The notes: generated by a model not told the origin, from the letters alone. DNA of 64,000 nucleotides from Herminiimonas sp. (GCF_030655415.1 NZ_JAURVN010000010.1:92526-156525); one strand, 5' to 3'. Positions 1-9,608 are shown, numbered from the stretch's first letter. Numbers and translations are program-made.

Positions 1-308
1 GCGTTGCAGGCGGCATCGGTTCATCGTTGCAAGCAGAAGTTACATTGAAAGCCAGCGGCGACAAGTTTGCCGCGTTGGAAAGCCTGGACGATGATTTGAA
101 ATTCGTCCTGATTACTTCGCAAGCCAGCGTAGAAAAAGTCGCGACCGTCGAAGAAGAATCCGTCGTCGTCTCACCATCGACCTATCAAAAATGTGAACGT
201 TGCTGGCACTATCGCGCCGACGTGGGGTCACATGCTGAGCACGAGGGTCTGTGCGGTCGTTGCGTAGCCAACCTGTTTGGCAAAGGCGAAGTGCGCCGCT
301 TTGCATAA
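1..308 (+). CDS. ileS: isoleucyl-tRNA synthetase, C-terminal end (partial)
   Basis: This is the last ~101 codons of a gene that begins before the window; the reading frame is open from base 3. The end carries the zinc-binding tail of bacterial IleRS, with two Cys-x2-Cys pairs (CERC near 192 and CGRC near 260) separated by a His-containing loop, which is needed for aminoacyl transfer in this class of enzyme. IleRS charges tRNA-Ile in the cytoplasm. The following gene is lspA, the usual neighbour in proteobacteria. No catalytic domain is in view, so the call rests on the tail and on synteny. Confidence 0.93.
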   Translation, partial: VAGGIGSSLQAEVTLKASGDKFAALESLDDDLKFVLITSQASVEKVATVEEESVVVSPSTYQKCERCWHYRADVGSHAEHEGLCGRCVANLFGKGEVRRFA

Positions 309-317
309 AAATAGCTC

Positions 318-356
318 GAACTGATAGTAAAAGAACTGATAGCGAAAGAACTGATG
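318..356 (+). repeat. 15-bp tandem repeat, 2.6 copies, running into the lspA start codon
   Basis: Units begin at 318, 333 and 348. The first two are 15 bases and differ at two positions; the third is cut to GAACTGATG and contains the lspA ATG at 354. The period is a multiple of three, so the units stay in the lspA frame (Glu-Leu-Ile-x-Lys), but a TAG at 312 closes that frame upstream and there is no ATG, GTG or TTG before 354. This lies between the ileS stop (308) and lspA. Confidence 0.85.
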
Positions 357-857
357 ACGACACATTCTTCAACACAAACTGGCATCACCCGTTGGCTGGG
401 TATCGCTGCGATTCTGATCATTCTTGACCAGATCACCAAGATCGCTGTCACAAGTACTTTCGTCTATGGCGAATCGATGGCGATCACGCCATTTTTCAAT
501 CTGGTGCTGGTTTATAACAAGGGCGCGGCGTTCAGCTTCCTTGCATCAGAAACCGGCTGGCAACGTCATTTCTTCACGATCGTCGGCTTGGCTGCATCTG
601 CGTTCATCATTTATTTGCTGAAGAAAAACCCTGGCGAGAAGTTGATGAGCTGGGCATTGACGCTGATACTCGGCGGCGCGATTGGCAATGTCATCGACCG
701 TATTTTGTACGGTCATGTCATCGATTTTCTGGATGTCTATGTTGGCAGCTGGCACTGGCCGGCTTTCAATATTGCCGACAGCGCGATTTGCGTAGGCGCT
801 GTGCTGTTTGTGTATGACGAGTTACGGCGCGGCAAAAAACCTGCTGCCAGCATTTGA
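354..857 (+). CDS. lspA: lipoprotein signal peptidase (signal peptidase II)
   Basis: 167 residues, the normal family length. It cleaves the signal peptide of diacylglyceryl-modified prolipoproteins at the outer face of the inner membrane. Four hydrophobic segments are visible. The two catalytic aspartate blocks are present: GNVIDR with the following VIDFLDVY near residues 110-128, and FNIADSAI near 140. Translation probably couples to ileS, 45 bases upstream; the ribosome site before the ATG is weak (GAAAG) and lies inside a tandem repeat. At least two lipoproteins in this window (2613 and 49380) would be substrates. Confidence 0.97.
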   Translation: MTTHSSTQTGITRWLGIAAILIILDQITKIAVTSTFVYGESMAITPFFNLVLVYNKGAAFSFLASETGWQRHFFTIVGLAASAFIIYLLKKNPGEKLMSWALTLILGGAIGNVIDRILYGHVIDFLDVYVGSWHWPAFNIADSAICVGAVLFVYDELRRGKKPAASI

Positions 858-895
858 ACTGTTAAACTAGCCCGCGACATCTTTCAGGAGTCACC

Positions 896-2086
896 ATGGA
901 TCTTGCTGGTAAAAAAATCGTACTTGGATTGACTGGCGGCGTTGCCTGTTACAAGGCTGCCGAACTGACACGCGCGCTGACCAAAGCTGGCGCTGTCGTG
1001 CAAGTCGTCATGACCGATGCCGCAACGCACTTCATCACACCCGTGACGATGCAAGCCTTGTCGGGCAATCCAGTGGTTACCGATCAATGGGATGCGCGTG
1101 TTTCCAACAACATGCCGCACATCGATCTGACCCGCGACGCAGATGCCATCGTGATCGCCCCCTGCTCCGCCGATTTCATTTTCAAGCTTGCGCATGGCGC
1201 ATGTGACGATTTGCTGTCCACCTTGTGCGTGGCACGTCCAGAAACCTTGCGCTTGCTGGTTGCTCCCGCGATGAATGTCGAAATGTGGCAAAACCCGGCC
1301 ACCAAACGCAACGTTGCGCAATTGCGCGCAGACCGCATTGCTGTACTCGGCCCCGATGCTGGTGAACAGGCATGTGGCGAAACCGGCATGGGTCGCATGC
1401 TGGAACCAGAACAATTACTCGAAGAAATCATCGCCAGCTTTCAGCCGAATCAACTGGTCGGTAAAAGCGTGATGATTACCGCTGGCCCGACTTTCGAACC
1501 TATCGATCCGGTACGCGGCATCACCAATCTTTCGTCAGGCAAGATGGGTTATGCAATCGCCCGCGCTGCGCGCGAAGCAGGCGCCGACGTCACGCTGATT
1601 TCCGGCCCGACTGCATTGGCCGCGCCATACGGCGTGCATCGCATCAATGTACAAACCGCAGAGCAAATGCATGACGTCGTGATGTCGCGCGTCAGCTCGC
1701 AAGATGTTTTTATCGCAGTCGCCGCAGTCGCCGACTGGCGCGTGAAAAATATCAGTGCGCAAAAATTGAAAAAAGGTGCAGACGGCAAAGCGCCTGAACT
1801 CGAGTTTGAGCAAAACACCGACATCCTCGCTGCAGTCGCCGCGCTGGAAAAACATCCGTACTGCGTAGGCTTTGCAGCTGAATCCGAAAACCTGCAGGAA
1901 TACGGCGAAGCCAAGCGCAAGAAGAAAAACATTCCGCTATTGGTTGGCAACATCGGACATCAAACATTCGGCCAGGATCAGAATGAATTGGTGCTGTTCG
2001 ATGAAAAAGGGCACACGCTGCTGCCACTGGCCGACAAGCAAAAACTGGCGCGCCAGTTGATTAGCGAAATCGCCGGCCGCCTCTAA
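896..2086 (+). CDS. coaBC: bifunctional phosphopantothenoylcysteine decarboxylase / phosphopantothenate-cysteine ligase
   Basis: 396 residues, full length. It makes 4'-phosphopantetheine from phosphopantothenate and cysteine in coenzyme A synthesis. The N-terminal flavoprotein (CoaC) half shows the start [11 protein letters not shown], the NMPHIDL block with the catalytic His (~residue 75), the substrate-binding NPAT region, and the [10 protein letters not shown] block with the catalytic Cys near 158. The CoaB half begins with [17 protein letters not shown] near residue 195 and includes NLSSGKMG. A good ribosome site (AGGAG, 886-890) fixes the start. It lies in the common order lspA-coaBC-dut. 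Confidence 0.97.
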   Translation: MDLAGKKIVLGLTGGVACYKAAELTRALTKAGAVVQVVMTDAATHFITPVTMQALSGNPVVTDQWDARVSNNMPHIDLTRDADAIVIAPCSADFIFKLAHGACDDLLSTLCVARPETLRLLVAPAMNVEMWQNPATKRNVAQLRADRIAVLGPDAGEQACGETGMGRMLEPEQLLEEIIASFQPNQLVGKSVMITAGPTFEPIDPVRGITNLSSGKMGYAIARAAREAGADVTLISGPTALAAPYGVHRINVQTAEQMHDVVMSRVSSQDVFIAVAAVADWRVKNISAQKLKKGADGKAPELEFEQNTDILAAVAALEKHPYCVGFAAESENLQEYGEAKRKKKNIPLLVGNIGHQTFGQDQNELVLFDEKGHTLLPLADKQKLARQLISEIAGRL

Positions 2087-2144
2087 TTTAAAAAATAATC
2101 CGCATCGCTTTGCGTTGCTGCTCAAAACTTCCAACATCATTCAC

Positions 2145-2594
2145 ATGAAAACAATCGACGTAAAAATTCTCGACCCGCGCATGAAAGACCAACTGCCAGC
2201 CTACGCAACCAGCGGTAGCGCCGGACTCGATTTGCGCGCTTGCATCGATGCGCCTGTCACTATCAAACCGGGCGAAACGCATTTGATCCCGACCGGTTTG
2301 GCGATACACATTGCTGATCCTGCGTATGCAGCGATGATCTTGCCGCGCAGCGGCATGGGCCATAAACACGGCATCGTGTTGGGAAATCTGGTTGGCTTGA
2401 TCGACTCCGATTACCAAGGGCAATTGATGGTATCGACATGGAATCGCGGGCAGACAGAATTCACTTTGAATCCGATGGAACGTCTGGCGCAATTAGTCAT
2501 CGTACCTGTGCTGCAAGTCGCGTTCAATGTTGTAGATGAATTCGACAGCAGCGAACGCGGTGTCGGCGGTTTCGGCAGCACCGGGAAACACTAA
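2145..2594 (+). CDS. dut: dUTP diphosphatase
   Basis: 149 residues. It hydrolyses dUTP to dUMP and pyrophosphate, keeping uracil out of DNA and feeding dTMP synthesis; the enzyme is a cytoplasmic homotrimer. All five dUTPase motifs are present: [34 protein letters not shown] and the flexible tail GVGGFGSTG. The ATG at 2145 is chosen because the family starts a few residues before the first beta strand; the in-frame start at 2115 would add an unconserved tail. No strong ribosome site is visible. 58 bases after coaBC, probably the same transcript. Confidence 0.95.
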   Translation: MKTIDVKILDPRMKDQLPAYATSGSAGLDLRACIDAPVTIKPGETHLIPTGLAIHIADPAYAAMILPRSGMGHKHGIVLGNLVGLIDSDYQGQLMVSTWNRGQTEFTLNPMERLAQLVIVPVLQVAFNVVDEFDSSERGVGGFGSTGKH

Positions 2595-2612
2595 ATTCTA
2601 GGAGAATGCTTT

Positions 2613-3704
2613 ATGTACGGCCTGCTTCAACCCATCGTCACGCAATTGAAGCGCAAATCAACGTACTTCACGCCTGCCAAGATCGCCTTGCTTCCGCTCG
2701 CACTGGCATTGTCTGCGTGTAGTACTGTCTCGCTCGATACACCTAGGTCGCCAGCAGCGCCTGCGACTGCAGCCGAATCGGTGCAATTGCAAACCCTGCG
2801 GTCCATCACTACACAACAGGACCGCCTGTATCGCATCGCCGCTCCGCTGCTGGTCAGCAATGCGCCATTGTGCAAAGGCAATGCGCGCAACCTGATCGGT
2901 TTTAGCGCCAAGAACAAGTATTCGTTTTCTGAAGATTATGTCGATGCTGCACAGGCTCTGGGCTTTACCGAGCAACTGCAAATCACCGGTGTTTTGGTCA
3001 ATAGCGGTGCAGCACGTGCCGGCATCAAGCGTGGCGATATTCTGGCGACGGTAGAAGGCCAATCTATGCCAGCAGGCGCAAACGCAGAGCGTCAAGCTGC
3101 AGCGCTGCTCGGCCCTATGGTCGGCAAACGCACCAGTATCAAGTTGGGCCTGACGCGCGCTGGTAACAATGTGAACGTCACCGTTCCACTGACACTGGCT
3201 TGCGGCTTCGGCATCGAACTCGGCAATGCAGATAATGTGAATGCATATTCAGATGGTCGTCGCGTTATGGTGACGCGCGGCATGTTGAACTTTGTGCGTA
3301 ACGATGGCGAACTGGCTTTTGTGATGGCGAAAGAATTGGCACATAACGCGCTCGGCCATCCATCACAACAAAAAATGAACGCCACGGTCGGCGGCATCAT
3401 CGAAAACCTGATCCGTATCACGCCGGATGCCAGCACTTTAGGCGGTAGTGGTGGCGTACGCACGATGCCGCAAGAACTGGATGCAGCAGCCGACAAGTTG
3501 GCGCTCTACATGTTGGTACGCGCGGGCTATAGCATTGATGGCGCAGCGGCATTCTGGCAACGACTGGCAACGCAATACCCAGCCAGTGTGCCAAATGCGT
3601 ACACAGCGATTCATCCATCAACTGCGTATCGCGTTGATGCCATCAGCAAAGTCAGTGCCGAAATCAAAGGCAAGCAGGCTGCGAAGAAACCAATAATGCC
3701 TTGA
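2613..3704 (+). CDS. M48-family (Oma1/Ste24-like) lipoprotein with PDZ domain and altered HExxH
   Basis: 363 residues. The N-terminus has a hydrophobic stretch and lipobox ending at Cys36 (LSAC), so the mature protein should be a lipoprotein. A PDZ-like domain covers about 95-195 (RAGIKRGDILATV), followed by an M48 peptidase-like region at 200-345 with the late DAAADKLALYMLVRAGY block that normally holds the third zinc ligand. The metal motif reads K240-E-L-A-H244 instead of H-E-x-x-H, so one zinc ligand is lost. The family degrades misfolded envelope proteins; here activity is doubtful. Ribosome site TAGGAG at 2599-2604. Probably cotranscribed with dut (18 bases). Confidence 0.85.
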   Translation: MYGLLQPIVTQLKRKSTYFTPAKIALLPLALALSACSTVSLDTPRSPAAPATAAESVQLQTLRSITTQQDRLYRIAAPLLVSNAPLCKGNARNLIGFSAKNKYSFSEDYVDAAQALGFTEQLQITGVLVNSGAARAGIKRGDILATVEGQSMPAGANAERQAAALLGPMVGKRTSIKLGLTRAGNNVNVTVPLTLACGFGIELGNADNVNAYSDGRRVMVTRGMLNFVRNDGELAFVMAKELAHNALGHPSQQKMNATVGGIIENLIRITPDASTLGGSGGVRTMPQELDAAADKLALYMLVRAGYSIDGAAAFWQRLATQYPASVPNAYTAIHPSTAYRVDAISKVSAEIKGKQAAKKPIMP

Positions 3705-3741
3705 GCGGCATTTGCATCTTCTGCGGCTTTTAAGCACCAAT

Positions 3742-3769
3742 AAAAAATCCCGCTAGAGGGGGATTTTTT
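3742..3769 (+). terminator. rho-independent terminator, likely bidirectional
   Basis: A run of A, a GC-rich stem (ATCCC...GGGGAT) around a short loop, then a run of T. It lies between the convergent M48 lipoprotein gene (ends 3704) and the CysB-type regulator (ends 3820 on minus), so it can serve both. Confidence 0.85.
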
Positions 3770-3819
3770 ACGTCTGAAATTAATTCAATTTCAAAACCTG
3801 TGAAACGAGCTGCGCTGTC

Positions 3820-4746
3820 TTAGGCGCTGGTCCTCATCGCTTCATCAATATCAGCACGCGTTAAATCAGGTGCAAATTGTTGAATGAAGTCATACGTGTA
3901 TTGACGCAAATAAACACCGCGACGAACTGCAAGACGCGTGACGTTTTGCGCAAACAGATGTGCAGAATCAATTACCTTCAAACCATTCGTGCCGTCTTTT
4001 TGCACCGCCATCGAGGCCACAATCCCGACGCCCAGACCGAGTGAAACATATTGTTGAATAACGTCTGAATCCATCGCAGTCAACACGATGTCAGTCGCAA
4101 TATCGGCCTTCTTGAAAGCATCATCGATATGACCACGACCGGTAAAACCCAGGTCGTAGGTAATCAATGGATATTGCGCGAGGTCTTCCAGAGTAATCGG
4201 TGATTTCGCCAACAGCGGATGACCATCCGGTACCACGATAGAGTGATGCCAGCGATAACATGGGAAGGACACTAGATCGTCGAATTGGCTTAAACCTTCT
4301 GTCGCAATTCCGATATCAGCCTTGCCGGACAAAACCCATTCCGCGATATGTTCAGGCGAACTCTGTTGCAAGGCGATGCGTACTTTAGGGAAGGCAGCGC
4401 GAAAACTTTGCACCACTTTCGGCAGCATGTAACGTGCTTGTGTATGGGTAGTCGCCACCGCCAGCGTGCCGATTTCCTGACCTGCATATTCCTGACTGGC
4501 GCGTTGCAGGTTTTCTGCTTCCAGCAATAATCTATCGATGATCGTCAGAATGCCGCGGCCTGGATCGGTCAAGCCGGTCAGGCGCTTACCGTTGCGCTCG
4601 AAAATATCGACGCCCAACTCTTCTTCCAACTCGCGGATCTGACGACTGACACCAGGCTGCGATGTGAACAACACATTCGCAACCTCAGTCAGGTTGTAAC
4701 CGCAACGCGCGGTTTCGCGGATCGATCGTAATTGCTGAAAATTCAT
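3820..4746 (-). CDS. cysB: CysB-type LysR transcriptional regulator of sulfur assimilation
   Basis: 308 residues. The N-terminal winged helix-turn-helix (about 1-60, QQLRSIRETARCGYNLTEVA, then SQPGVSRQIRELEEELG) and the inducer domain match the CysB/Cbl branch rather than generic LysR proteins. Family members activate cys and ssu genes when sulfur is limiting and sense acetylserine or sulfate-type ligands. It lies 75 bases after cysA on the same strand, so it is probably the last gene of the sulfate permease operon. CysB and Cbl/SsuR cannot be told apart by eye; 'cysB' means the family. Confidence 0.88.
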   Translation of the reverse strand: MNFQQLRSIRETARCGYNLTEVANVLFTSQPGVSRQIRELEEELGVDIFERNGKRLTGLTDPGRGILTIIDRLLLEAENLQRASQEYAGQEIGTLAVATTHTQARYMLPKVVQSFRAAFPKVRIALQQSSPEHIAEWVLSGKADIGIATEGLSQFDDLVSFPCYRWHHSIVVPDGHPLLAKSPITLEDLAQYPLITYDLGFTGRGHIDDAFKKADIATDIVLTAMDSDVIQQYVSLGLGVGIVASMAVQKDGTNGLKVIDSAHLFAQNVTRLAVRRGVYLRQYTYDFIQQFAPDLTRADIDEAMRTSA

Positions 4747-4821
4747 ATCAAAAAACCTCTACCGGAAATGCATATCCCGACCTTGCGGGAAGACGCGTTG
4801 CGGCGTTCACTGTCGATTCAA

Positions 4822-5889
4822 TCAAACAGAATCGTCGACAAACACTTGCAAACGTTTAGGACGCACGATCAACGTTTCGCCCTCTTTAAACTTCAACTGG
4901 CTGAAACGCTCATTGGAAATCACTGCCTCGATCAATTCACCGTTGTCATCACGCTCCAAATCGAGCTGTGCCAATGGGCCAATCGCATGCGCCCTACGCA
5001 ATTGCACGACGATGCCTTCAGCGCCTGCCGTGTAACGATCGACTTCCAGATCGTGTGGACGCACATAAGCGATACCTTTGGAATCCTGCGTCTCTGCATG
5101 ATCCGGTGCATCGAATGAGATACCTGACGATTGCAAGATGCCTTCATGCACGCGACCGTGGAACAAATTAACGTTACCGAGGAAACCGAACACAAATGGC
5201 GAAGCCGGATTGTTGTAAACATCTTTAGGTGCGCCGATTTGTTCGACGTTACCCTTGTTCATCAAGACGATTTGATCCGCAACTTCCAGCGCTTCTTCTT
5301 GATCATGCGTGACGAAAATACTGGTGACATGCAGGTCGTCATGCAGCCTACGCAACCAACGACGCAATTCCTTTCGCACTTTTGCATCCAGCGCACCGAA
5401 CGGTTCATCCAGCAGCAACACGCGTGGTTCAACTGCCAGCGCACGCGCCAAGGCGATACGTTGACGCTGACCGCCAGACAATTGCGGAGGATAGCGATCG
5501 GCCAACCAATCGAGCTGTACAAGCTCCAGCAATTTGGTGACTTTTTCCTTGATCACTTGTTCGGAAGGACGTGTCGCACTTGGGCGTACACGCAAACCGA
5601 AAGCGATGTTTTCAAACACGGTCATGTGCTTGAACAATGCGTAATGCTGAAACACAAAGCCGACTTGACGTTCACGCACGTGGCGCGCCGATGCGTCTTC
5701 ACCGTCGAGCAAAACCTGGCCGTGATCTGGTTGCTCCAGACCGGCGATGATGCGCAATAAGGTAGTCTTGCCGCAACCTGATGGTCCCAACAGCGCAGTC
5801 AATTCGCCCGCTGGAAATTCCAGCGAAACATTGTTCAACGCGGTGAAACTACCAAATTGCTTGTGTATATTTTTTACTTCGATACTCAT
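4822..5889 (-). CDS. cysA: sulfate/thiosulfate ABC transporter ATP-binding protein
   Basis: 355 residues. It hydrolyses ATP to drive the CysTW channel. Visible motifs: Walker [10 protein letters not shown] (about 35-43), Q-loop FVFQHYALF, signature LSGGQRQR, Walker [12 protein letters not shown], switch His in FVTHDQEEA, then a C-terminal regulatory TOBE-like domain. The ATG at 5889 is chosen because it overlaps the cysW stop by four bases (ATGA), a classic coupled start; the upstream in-frame start would run into cysW. Confidence 0.96.
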   Translation of the reverse strand: MSIEVKNIHKQFGSFTALNNVSLEFPAGELTALLGPSGCGKTTLLRIIAGLEQPDHGQVLLDGEDASARHVRERQVGFVFQHYALFKHMTVFENIAFGLRVRPSATRPSEQVIKEKVTKLLELVQLDWLADRYPPQLSGGQRQRIALARALAVEPRVLLLDEPFGALDAKVRKELRRWLRRLHDDLHVTSIFVTHDQEEALEVADQIVLMNKGNVEQIGAPKDVYNNPASPFVFGFLGNVNLFHGRVHEGILQSSGISFDAPDHAETQDSKGIAYVRPHDLEVDRYTAGAEGIVVQLRRAHAIGPLAQLDLERDDNGELIEAVISNERFSQLKFKEGETLIVRPKRLQVFVDDSV

Positions 5890-6794
5890 GATCCCAGCTC
5901 CCGATACTCTTCGTGTGTGTCCCGCAAACGCCATTCAATGAATGATTTGAGCGCTAGTGTAACCAGTGCCAACAATGCCAGCAACGACGCAACCGCGAAT
6001 GCTGCAGAAAATTGGTATTCGTTATACAGAATCTCAACCTGTAAAGGGATGGTATTCGTTTGGCCGCGTATGTGTCCGGAAACCACTGATACCGCGCCAA
6101 ACTCACCCATTGCACGGGCATTACACAAAATCACGCCGTACAACAAACCCCATTTAATATTTGGCAAAGTCACGTGCCAGAAAGTCTTCCAGCCAGATGC
6201 GCCCAATACCAACGCGGCCTCTTCTTCTTCACTACCTTGCGATTGCATCAACGGAATCAATTCACGCGCAACAAATGGAAAGGTCACAAAAATTGTTGCC
6301 AATACTATCCCCGGTACAGCAAACAGGATTTTGATGTTGTGCTCCTGCAGCCAGCCGCCAAACCAACCTTGCGCCCCGAACAGCAGCACGTAAATCAAAC
6401 CCGAGATGATCGGCGATACCGAGAACGGCAAATCAATCAATGTCAGTAATATGCTTTTGCCACGGAAATCAAACTTGGCGATACACCATGAAGCGGCCAC
6501 ACCAAACACCAGATTCAGCGGCACTGCAATCGCAGCAGTCAACAGGGTGAGCTTGATCGCTGAAATGGCATCTTCTTCAAGAATCGCTGTTATATAAGCG
6601 TCCCAGCCTTTTTTCAGCGCCTCGGCAAATACAGCGACCAGCGGTACAAACAAGAACAAGGTCAGGAACGCCAATGCGATAAAAATCAGCAGCGACCGCA
6701 CCCATACCGGTTCCAATGTCGCAGCCGGTACACGCGGTGCAGTGCGCGGTCTAGCTGCAACACCAACATCGATAGCAGAAATTACGGCAGCCAT
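5886..6794 (-). CDS. cysW: sulfate ABC transporter permease subunit CysW
   Basis: 302 residues, with about six membrane segments and the permease EAA-loop ([22 protein letters not shown]) that contacts the ATPase. It forms the inner-membrane channel for sulfate/thiosulfate with CysT. It starts one base after the cysT stop and overlaps cysA by four bases, so the three genes are translationally linked. CysW rather than CysT by its position after cysT and the RELIPLMQ...[17 protein letters not shown] signature. Confidence 0.95.
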   Translation of the reverse strand: MAAVISAIDVGVAARPRTAPRVPAATLEPVWVRSLLIFIALAFLTLFLFVPLVAVFAEALKKGWDAYITAILEEDAISAIKLTLLTAAIAVPLNLVFGVAASWCIAKFDFRGKSILLTLIDLPFSVSPIISGLIYVLLFGAQGWFGGWLQEHNIKILFAVPGIVLATIFVTFPFVARELIPLMQSQGSEEEEAALVLGASGWKTFWHVTLPNIKWGLLYGVILCNARAMGEFGAVSVVSGHIRGQTNTIPLQVEILYNEYQFSAAFAVASLLALLALVTLALKSFIEWRLRDTHEEYRELGS

Positions 6795-6795
6795 A

Positions 6796-7662
6796 TCAAA
6801 CCTTCTCAGCCTGACCGCGCTTGCGGGTCCAGGCTTGCAATAAATTAATCGTCAACAACATCACAAAAGACACCAGCAACATCACCACCGCAATCGCTGT
6901 GGCGCCCGCATAATCGTATTGCTCCAGCTTGGTTACGATGAACAGCGGCGTAATTTCAGACACCATAGGCATATTGCCGGCGATGAAAATGACTGAACCG
7001 TATTCGCCAGTTGCACGCGCAAACGCCAATGCAAAACCAGTCAACAGCGCCGGGAAAATCGTAGGAAATATAACCTTGGCAAATGTTTGCCAATGACTCG
7101 CACCCAAACTGGCCGCAGCTTCTTCAAGCTCGCGCTCTGCATCTTCCAGCACCGGCTGTATAGTGCGTACGACGAAAGGCAAACCGATAAAGGTCAGTGC
7201 AACGAGCACGCCCAGCGGTGTAAATGCAACCTTGATACCGACCATTTCCAGATAGCGACCGAGCCAGCCGTTAGGCGCATACAAAGCGGTTAGTGCAATA
7301 CCGGCAACCGCAGTCGGCAATGCGAATGGCAAATCAACCAGCGCATCGATAAACTTTTTTCCGGGAAATTTATAGCGCACCAACACCCACGCCACGATGC
7401 CACCAAAAATCGCATTAAAGAATGCCGCTAATAAAGAAGCGCCAAAAGTCAATTTGTACGAAGCAACTACGCGATCTGAAGTCACTGCCGCAATAAATAA
7501 ATCCCAAGTCATCGTGAACGTCTTTAAAAAGACGGCCGACAACGGAATCAGAACGATCAAGCTCAAATAAAAAATCGTGAATCCAAGCGACAAATGAAAA
7601 CCGGGAAGTACGCGGGATGGCTTGTGTTTGTGGATGGGAACAGAAATAGCGGCGGCAGACAT
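6796..7662 (-). CDS. cysT: sulfate ABC transporter permease subunit CysT (CysU)
   Basis: 288 residues, six predicted membrane helices, EAA-loop [23 protein letters not shown] and the [17 protein letters not shown] block typical of CysT. First gene of the operon cysT-cysW-cysA-cysB. A purine-rich AAAGAGAG precedes the start. No periplasmic binding protein gene is adjacent, unlike the common sbp-cysTWA order; an sbp gene lies 10 kb away at 18005-19009. Confidence 0.95.
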   Translation of the reverse strand: MSAAAISVPIHKHKPSRVLPGFHLSLGFTIFYLSLIVLIPLSAVFLKTFTMTWDLFIAAVTSDRVVASYKLTFGASLLAAFFNAIFGGIVAWVLVRYKFPGKKFIDALVDLPFALPTAVAGIALTALYAPNGWLGRYLEMVGIKVAFTPLGVLVALTFIGLPFVVRTIQPVLEDAERELEEAAASLGASHWQTFAKVIFPTIFPALLTGFALAFARATGEYGSVIFIAGNMPMVSEITPLFIVTKLEQYDYAGATAIAVVMLLVSFVMLLTINLLQAWTRKRGQAEKV

Positions 7663-7841
7663 AAGCTCTCTTTATTACAAATATGACTAACAGGGCGCAA
7701 TAATTACACTTAGCCGATATAAGGAGAACGAATCTTTTTGCATGTTGTTAGAAGAAAAACGTATATAGAACAGCGTAACGTTGAATGATAAACAAACTTA
7801 GATTATTGCCACATGAGCCGAAATTGTTGCCTTAATGGATC

Positions 7842-7866
7842 AAATTCATCTAAAAGATATGAATTT
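7842..7866. promoter_or_regulatory. perfect 8-bp inverted repeat, possible LysR-type operator
   Basis: Arms AAATTCAT and ATGAATTT separated by nine bases. The arms contain TTCAT-N9-ATGAA, which fits the T-N11-A outline of LysR-family sites, and it lies between divergent genes whose operon encodes a CysB-type regulator. Function is inferred. Confidence 0.45.
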
Positions 7867-7901
7867 ATGTTGAATTCGGCCAAATATGACCATTTTTGAA
7901 G

Positions 7902-7917
7902 TGACCCCCGTGGGTCA
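7902..7917. promoter_or_regulatory. 6-bp inverted repeat TGACCC-N4-GGGTCA
   Basis: Perfect GC-rich arms inside an otherwise AT-rich intergenic region. It could be an operator for an unidentified dimeric regulator. No T-run follows, so it is not a standard terminator. Confidence 0.4.
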
Positions 7918-8252
7918 GCCTTTGGATGCAAAATCAACAGCCATTTGCAAGACATCATATTTTCTGCCTCAAATCGCCTAATTTTCTATGACTATATGTA
8001 TGGGCTAAATACTTGAAAAATGACTGTTTCAGTCTCATCCACTCTGTGATTTTACGATTAAAAACATTTAAAGCATAAATTTTTACTAAAATCGAAAAAT
8101 ATATCTATAAATTATTGTTTTATAAAAATATTGATGGTCGGCTTTTTTCAGTTTAAACGGTAGAATCTAGCCCCTCGGCATTCTGCCTTTTGTGGTCTGG
8201 GCAAGTGATCCTTGTTTCAGGCCGAATTTGATTCATTCTTGCTGGAGCAAAC

Positions 8253-9380
8253 GTGCCTGGTCTATTACCCAACGTCGATCCCGACGGTCTTCTCGAATAC
8301 TCCGTCGTCTACACCGATCGCGCAATCAACCATATGTCGCAACGCTTTCAAGGCGTAATGAACGATATTTCCAAGACCTTGAAACATGTCTACAAAGCGC
8401 AGTCCGCAGTTGTGATGCCGGGCAGCGGTACCTTCGGCATGGAAGCAGTCGCGCGCCAGTTCGCAACCAACAATCAATGCCTGGTTCTGCGCAATGGCTG
8501 GTTCAGCTACCGTTGGACCCAGATTCTGGACATGGGCAGTATTCCGTCCGGTACGACTGTATTGAAGGCACATCAGTTGGAAGACTCCGCGCAATCACCT
8601 TTCGCACCTGCGCCTATCGCTGAAGTAGTCGCCACGATCAAGTCGACCAAACCTTCCGTCGTGTTTGCACCGCATGTGGAAACCGCATCCGGCATCATGC
8701 TGCCGGACGATTACATGCGCCAAGTCTCCGATGCTGTGCATTCGGTAGGCGGCCTGTTCGTTCTGGATTGCATCGCGTCGGGCACCATGTGGGTCGACAT
8801 GCAAGACACTGGCGTTGACGTGCTGATCAGTGCACCGCAAAAAGGCTGGAGCGCTTCAGCTGGTTGCGCTTTCATCATGTTGAGCGCTCGTGCTCGCGAA
8901 AAAATCGATTCGACCCAAAGCACCAGCTTCGCTTGCGATCTGCGCAAATGGTTGCAAATCATGGAGTCGTACGAGCAAGGCAACGTCGCCTATCACACCA
9001 CCATGCCTACAGATGCACTGACGATCTTGCGCGGCGTGATGGAAGAAACCGCTGCTTACGGGTTCGACAAAGTTCGTGCGGAGCAACAAGAGCTGGGCAA
9101 CAAAGTACGCGCGTTGCTGGAATCCAAAGGATTCAAAAGCGTCGCAGCCGAAGGCTTCCAAGCGCCGGGCGTGGTCGTGAGCTACACCAACGACGACGGC
9201 ATACAGTCGTCCAAGAAATTTGCAGTGGCTGGTTTGCAAACGGCAGCAGGCGTGCCATTGCAATGCGATGAACGTGCTGACTTCAAATCCTTCCGCGTCG
9301 GTCTATTTGGCTTGGACAAGTTGCACAACATCGAGCGCACGGTAGCAAATCTGGACAAGGCTTTGAACGCAATACTGTAA
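8253..9380 (+). CDS. class V (serine-pyruvate/alanine-glyoxylate type) PLP aminotransferase
   Basis: 375 residues. The fold-type I motif with the PLP lysine is SAPQKGW (Lys197); the cofactor aspartate lies in VLDCIASGT (~170), and the phosphate-binding start PGSGTFGMEA is near 56. The family moves amino groups between serine, alanine or aspartate and glyoxylate or pyruvate; the actual substrates cannot be read from the sequence. The start is GTG, supported by GGAG at 8243-8246; the ORF cannot be extended to a better ATG. It is divergent from the sulfate operon, which hints at sulfur or amino acid metabolism. Confidence 0.85.
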   Translation: MPGLLPNVDPDGLLEYSVVYTDRAINHMSQRFQGVMNDISKTLKHVYKAQSAVVMPGSGTFGMEAVARQFATNNQCLVLRNGWFSYRWTQILDMGSIPSGTTVLKAHQLEDSAQSPFAPAPIAEVVATIKSTKPSVVFAPHVETASGIMLPDDYMRQVSDAVHSVGGLFVLDCIASGTMWVDMQDTGVDVLISAPQKGWSASAGCAFIMLSARAREKIDSTQSTSFACDLRKWLQIMESYEQGNVAYHTTMPTDALTILRGVMEETAAYGFDKVRAEQQELGNKVRALLESKGFKSVAAEGFQAPGVVVSYTNDDGIQSSKKFAVAGLQTAAGVPLQCDERADFKSFRVGLFGLDKLHNIERTVANLDKALNAIL

Positions 9381-9494
9381 AAGCTTGTATTCCAAGAACG
9401 GAATCAATACACCGCAGTCGTAGATTGCTTGGGTATACTGTTAAATCCAATACTGAAGGCGATGCGGCACGCCAGGATGCCTTAAGGAGAATGT

Positions 9495-9572
9495 ATGAAC
9501 ACAAAGTGGAGAATCATAATTTCGATTGCTGTCATCGCTATATCGGCGATTACTTTATACGCGAATCCGTAA
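9495..9572 (+). CDS. 25-residue single-span membrane peptide, function unknown
   Basis: ATG at 9495, TAA at 9570-9572. A strong ribosome site (AAGGAGA, 9484-9490) sits at the right distance and an intrinsic terminator follows 11 bases after the stop. The product has a charged start (MNTKWR), a hydrophobic stretch of about 15 Ile/Ala/Val residues and the end LYANP, so it would be a short inner-membrane peptide or a very short signal-like sequence. It lies 114 bases after the aminotransferase gene; TATACT at 9434-9439 could be a separate -10. I do not recognise the family. Confidence 0.6.
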   Translation: MNTKWRIIISIAVIAISAITLYANP

Positions 9573-9582
9573 TCCCCCTCTC

Positions 9583-9608
9583 AAAAAACCAGCTTCGGCT
9601 GGTTTTTT
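9583..9608 (+). terminator. rho-independent terminator
   Basis: AAAAAACCAGC-TTCG-GCTGGTTTTTTT: a stable stem with a UUCG tetraloop and a T-run. It ends the transcript of the 25-residue peptide and probably the aminotransferase; its A/T flanks also allow use by the convergent GGDEF gene. Confidence 0.92.

Larger units (their letters stand above)
7663..8252. promoter_or_regulatory. 590-bp AT-rich intergenic region between divergent cysT and the class V aminotransferase gene
   Basis: No gene is seen. It must hold the promoter of cysTWAB (minus) and of the aminotransferase (plus). Visible structures: the inverted repeat at 7842-7866, the inverted repeat at 7902-7917, the ATAAGGA-type element at 7719-7731, and a possible -10 TAGAAT at 8161-8166 without a convincing -35. 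The stretch 8060-8150 is strikingly A+T rich. Confidence 0.6.

Noticed and set aside
1635..1643. TGCATCGCA nonamer inside coaBC
   Set aside because: In coding sequence with no promoter around it; taken as a chance copy of the phasin-promoter motif.
8253..9380. Duplicate of the aminotransferase gene at 62316
   Set aside because: Both are class V enzymes, but length, N-terminus and active-site surroundings (SAPQKGW versus SGSQKGL) differ too much for a recent duplication.
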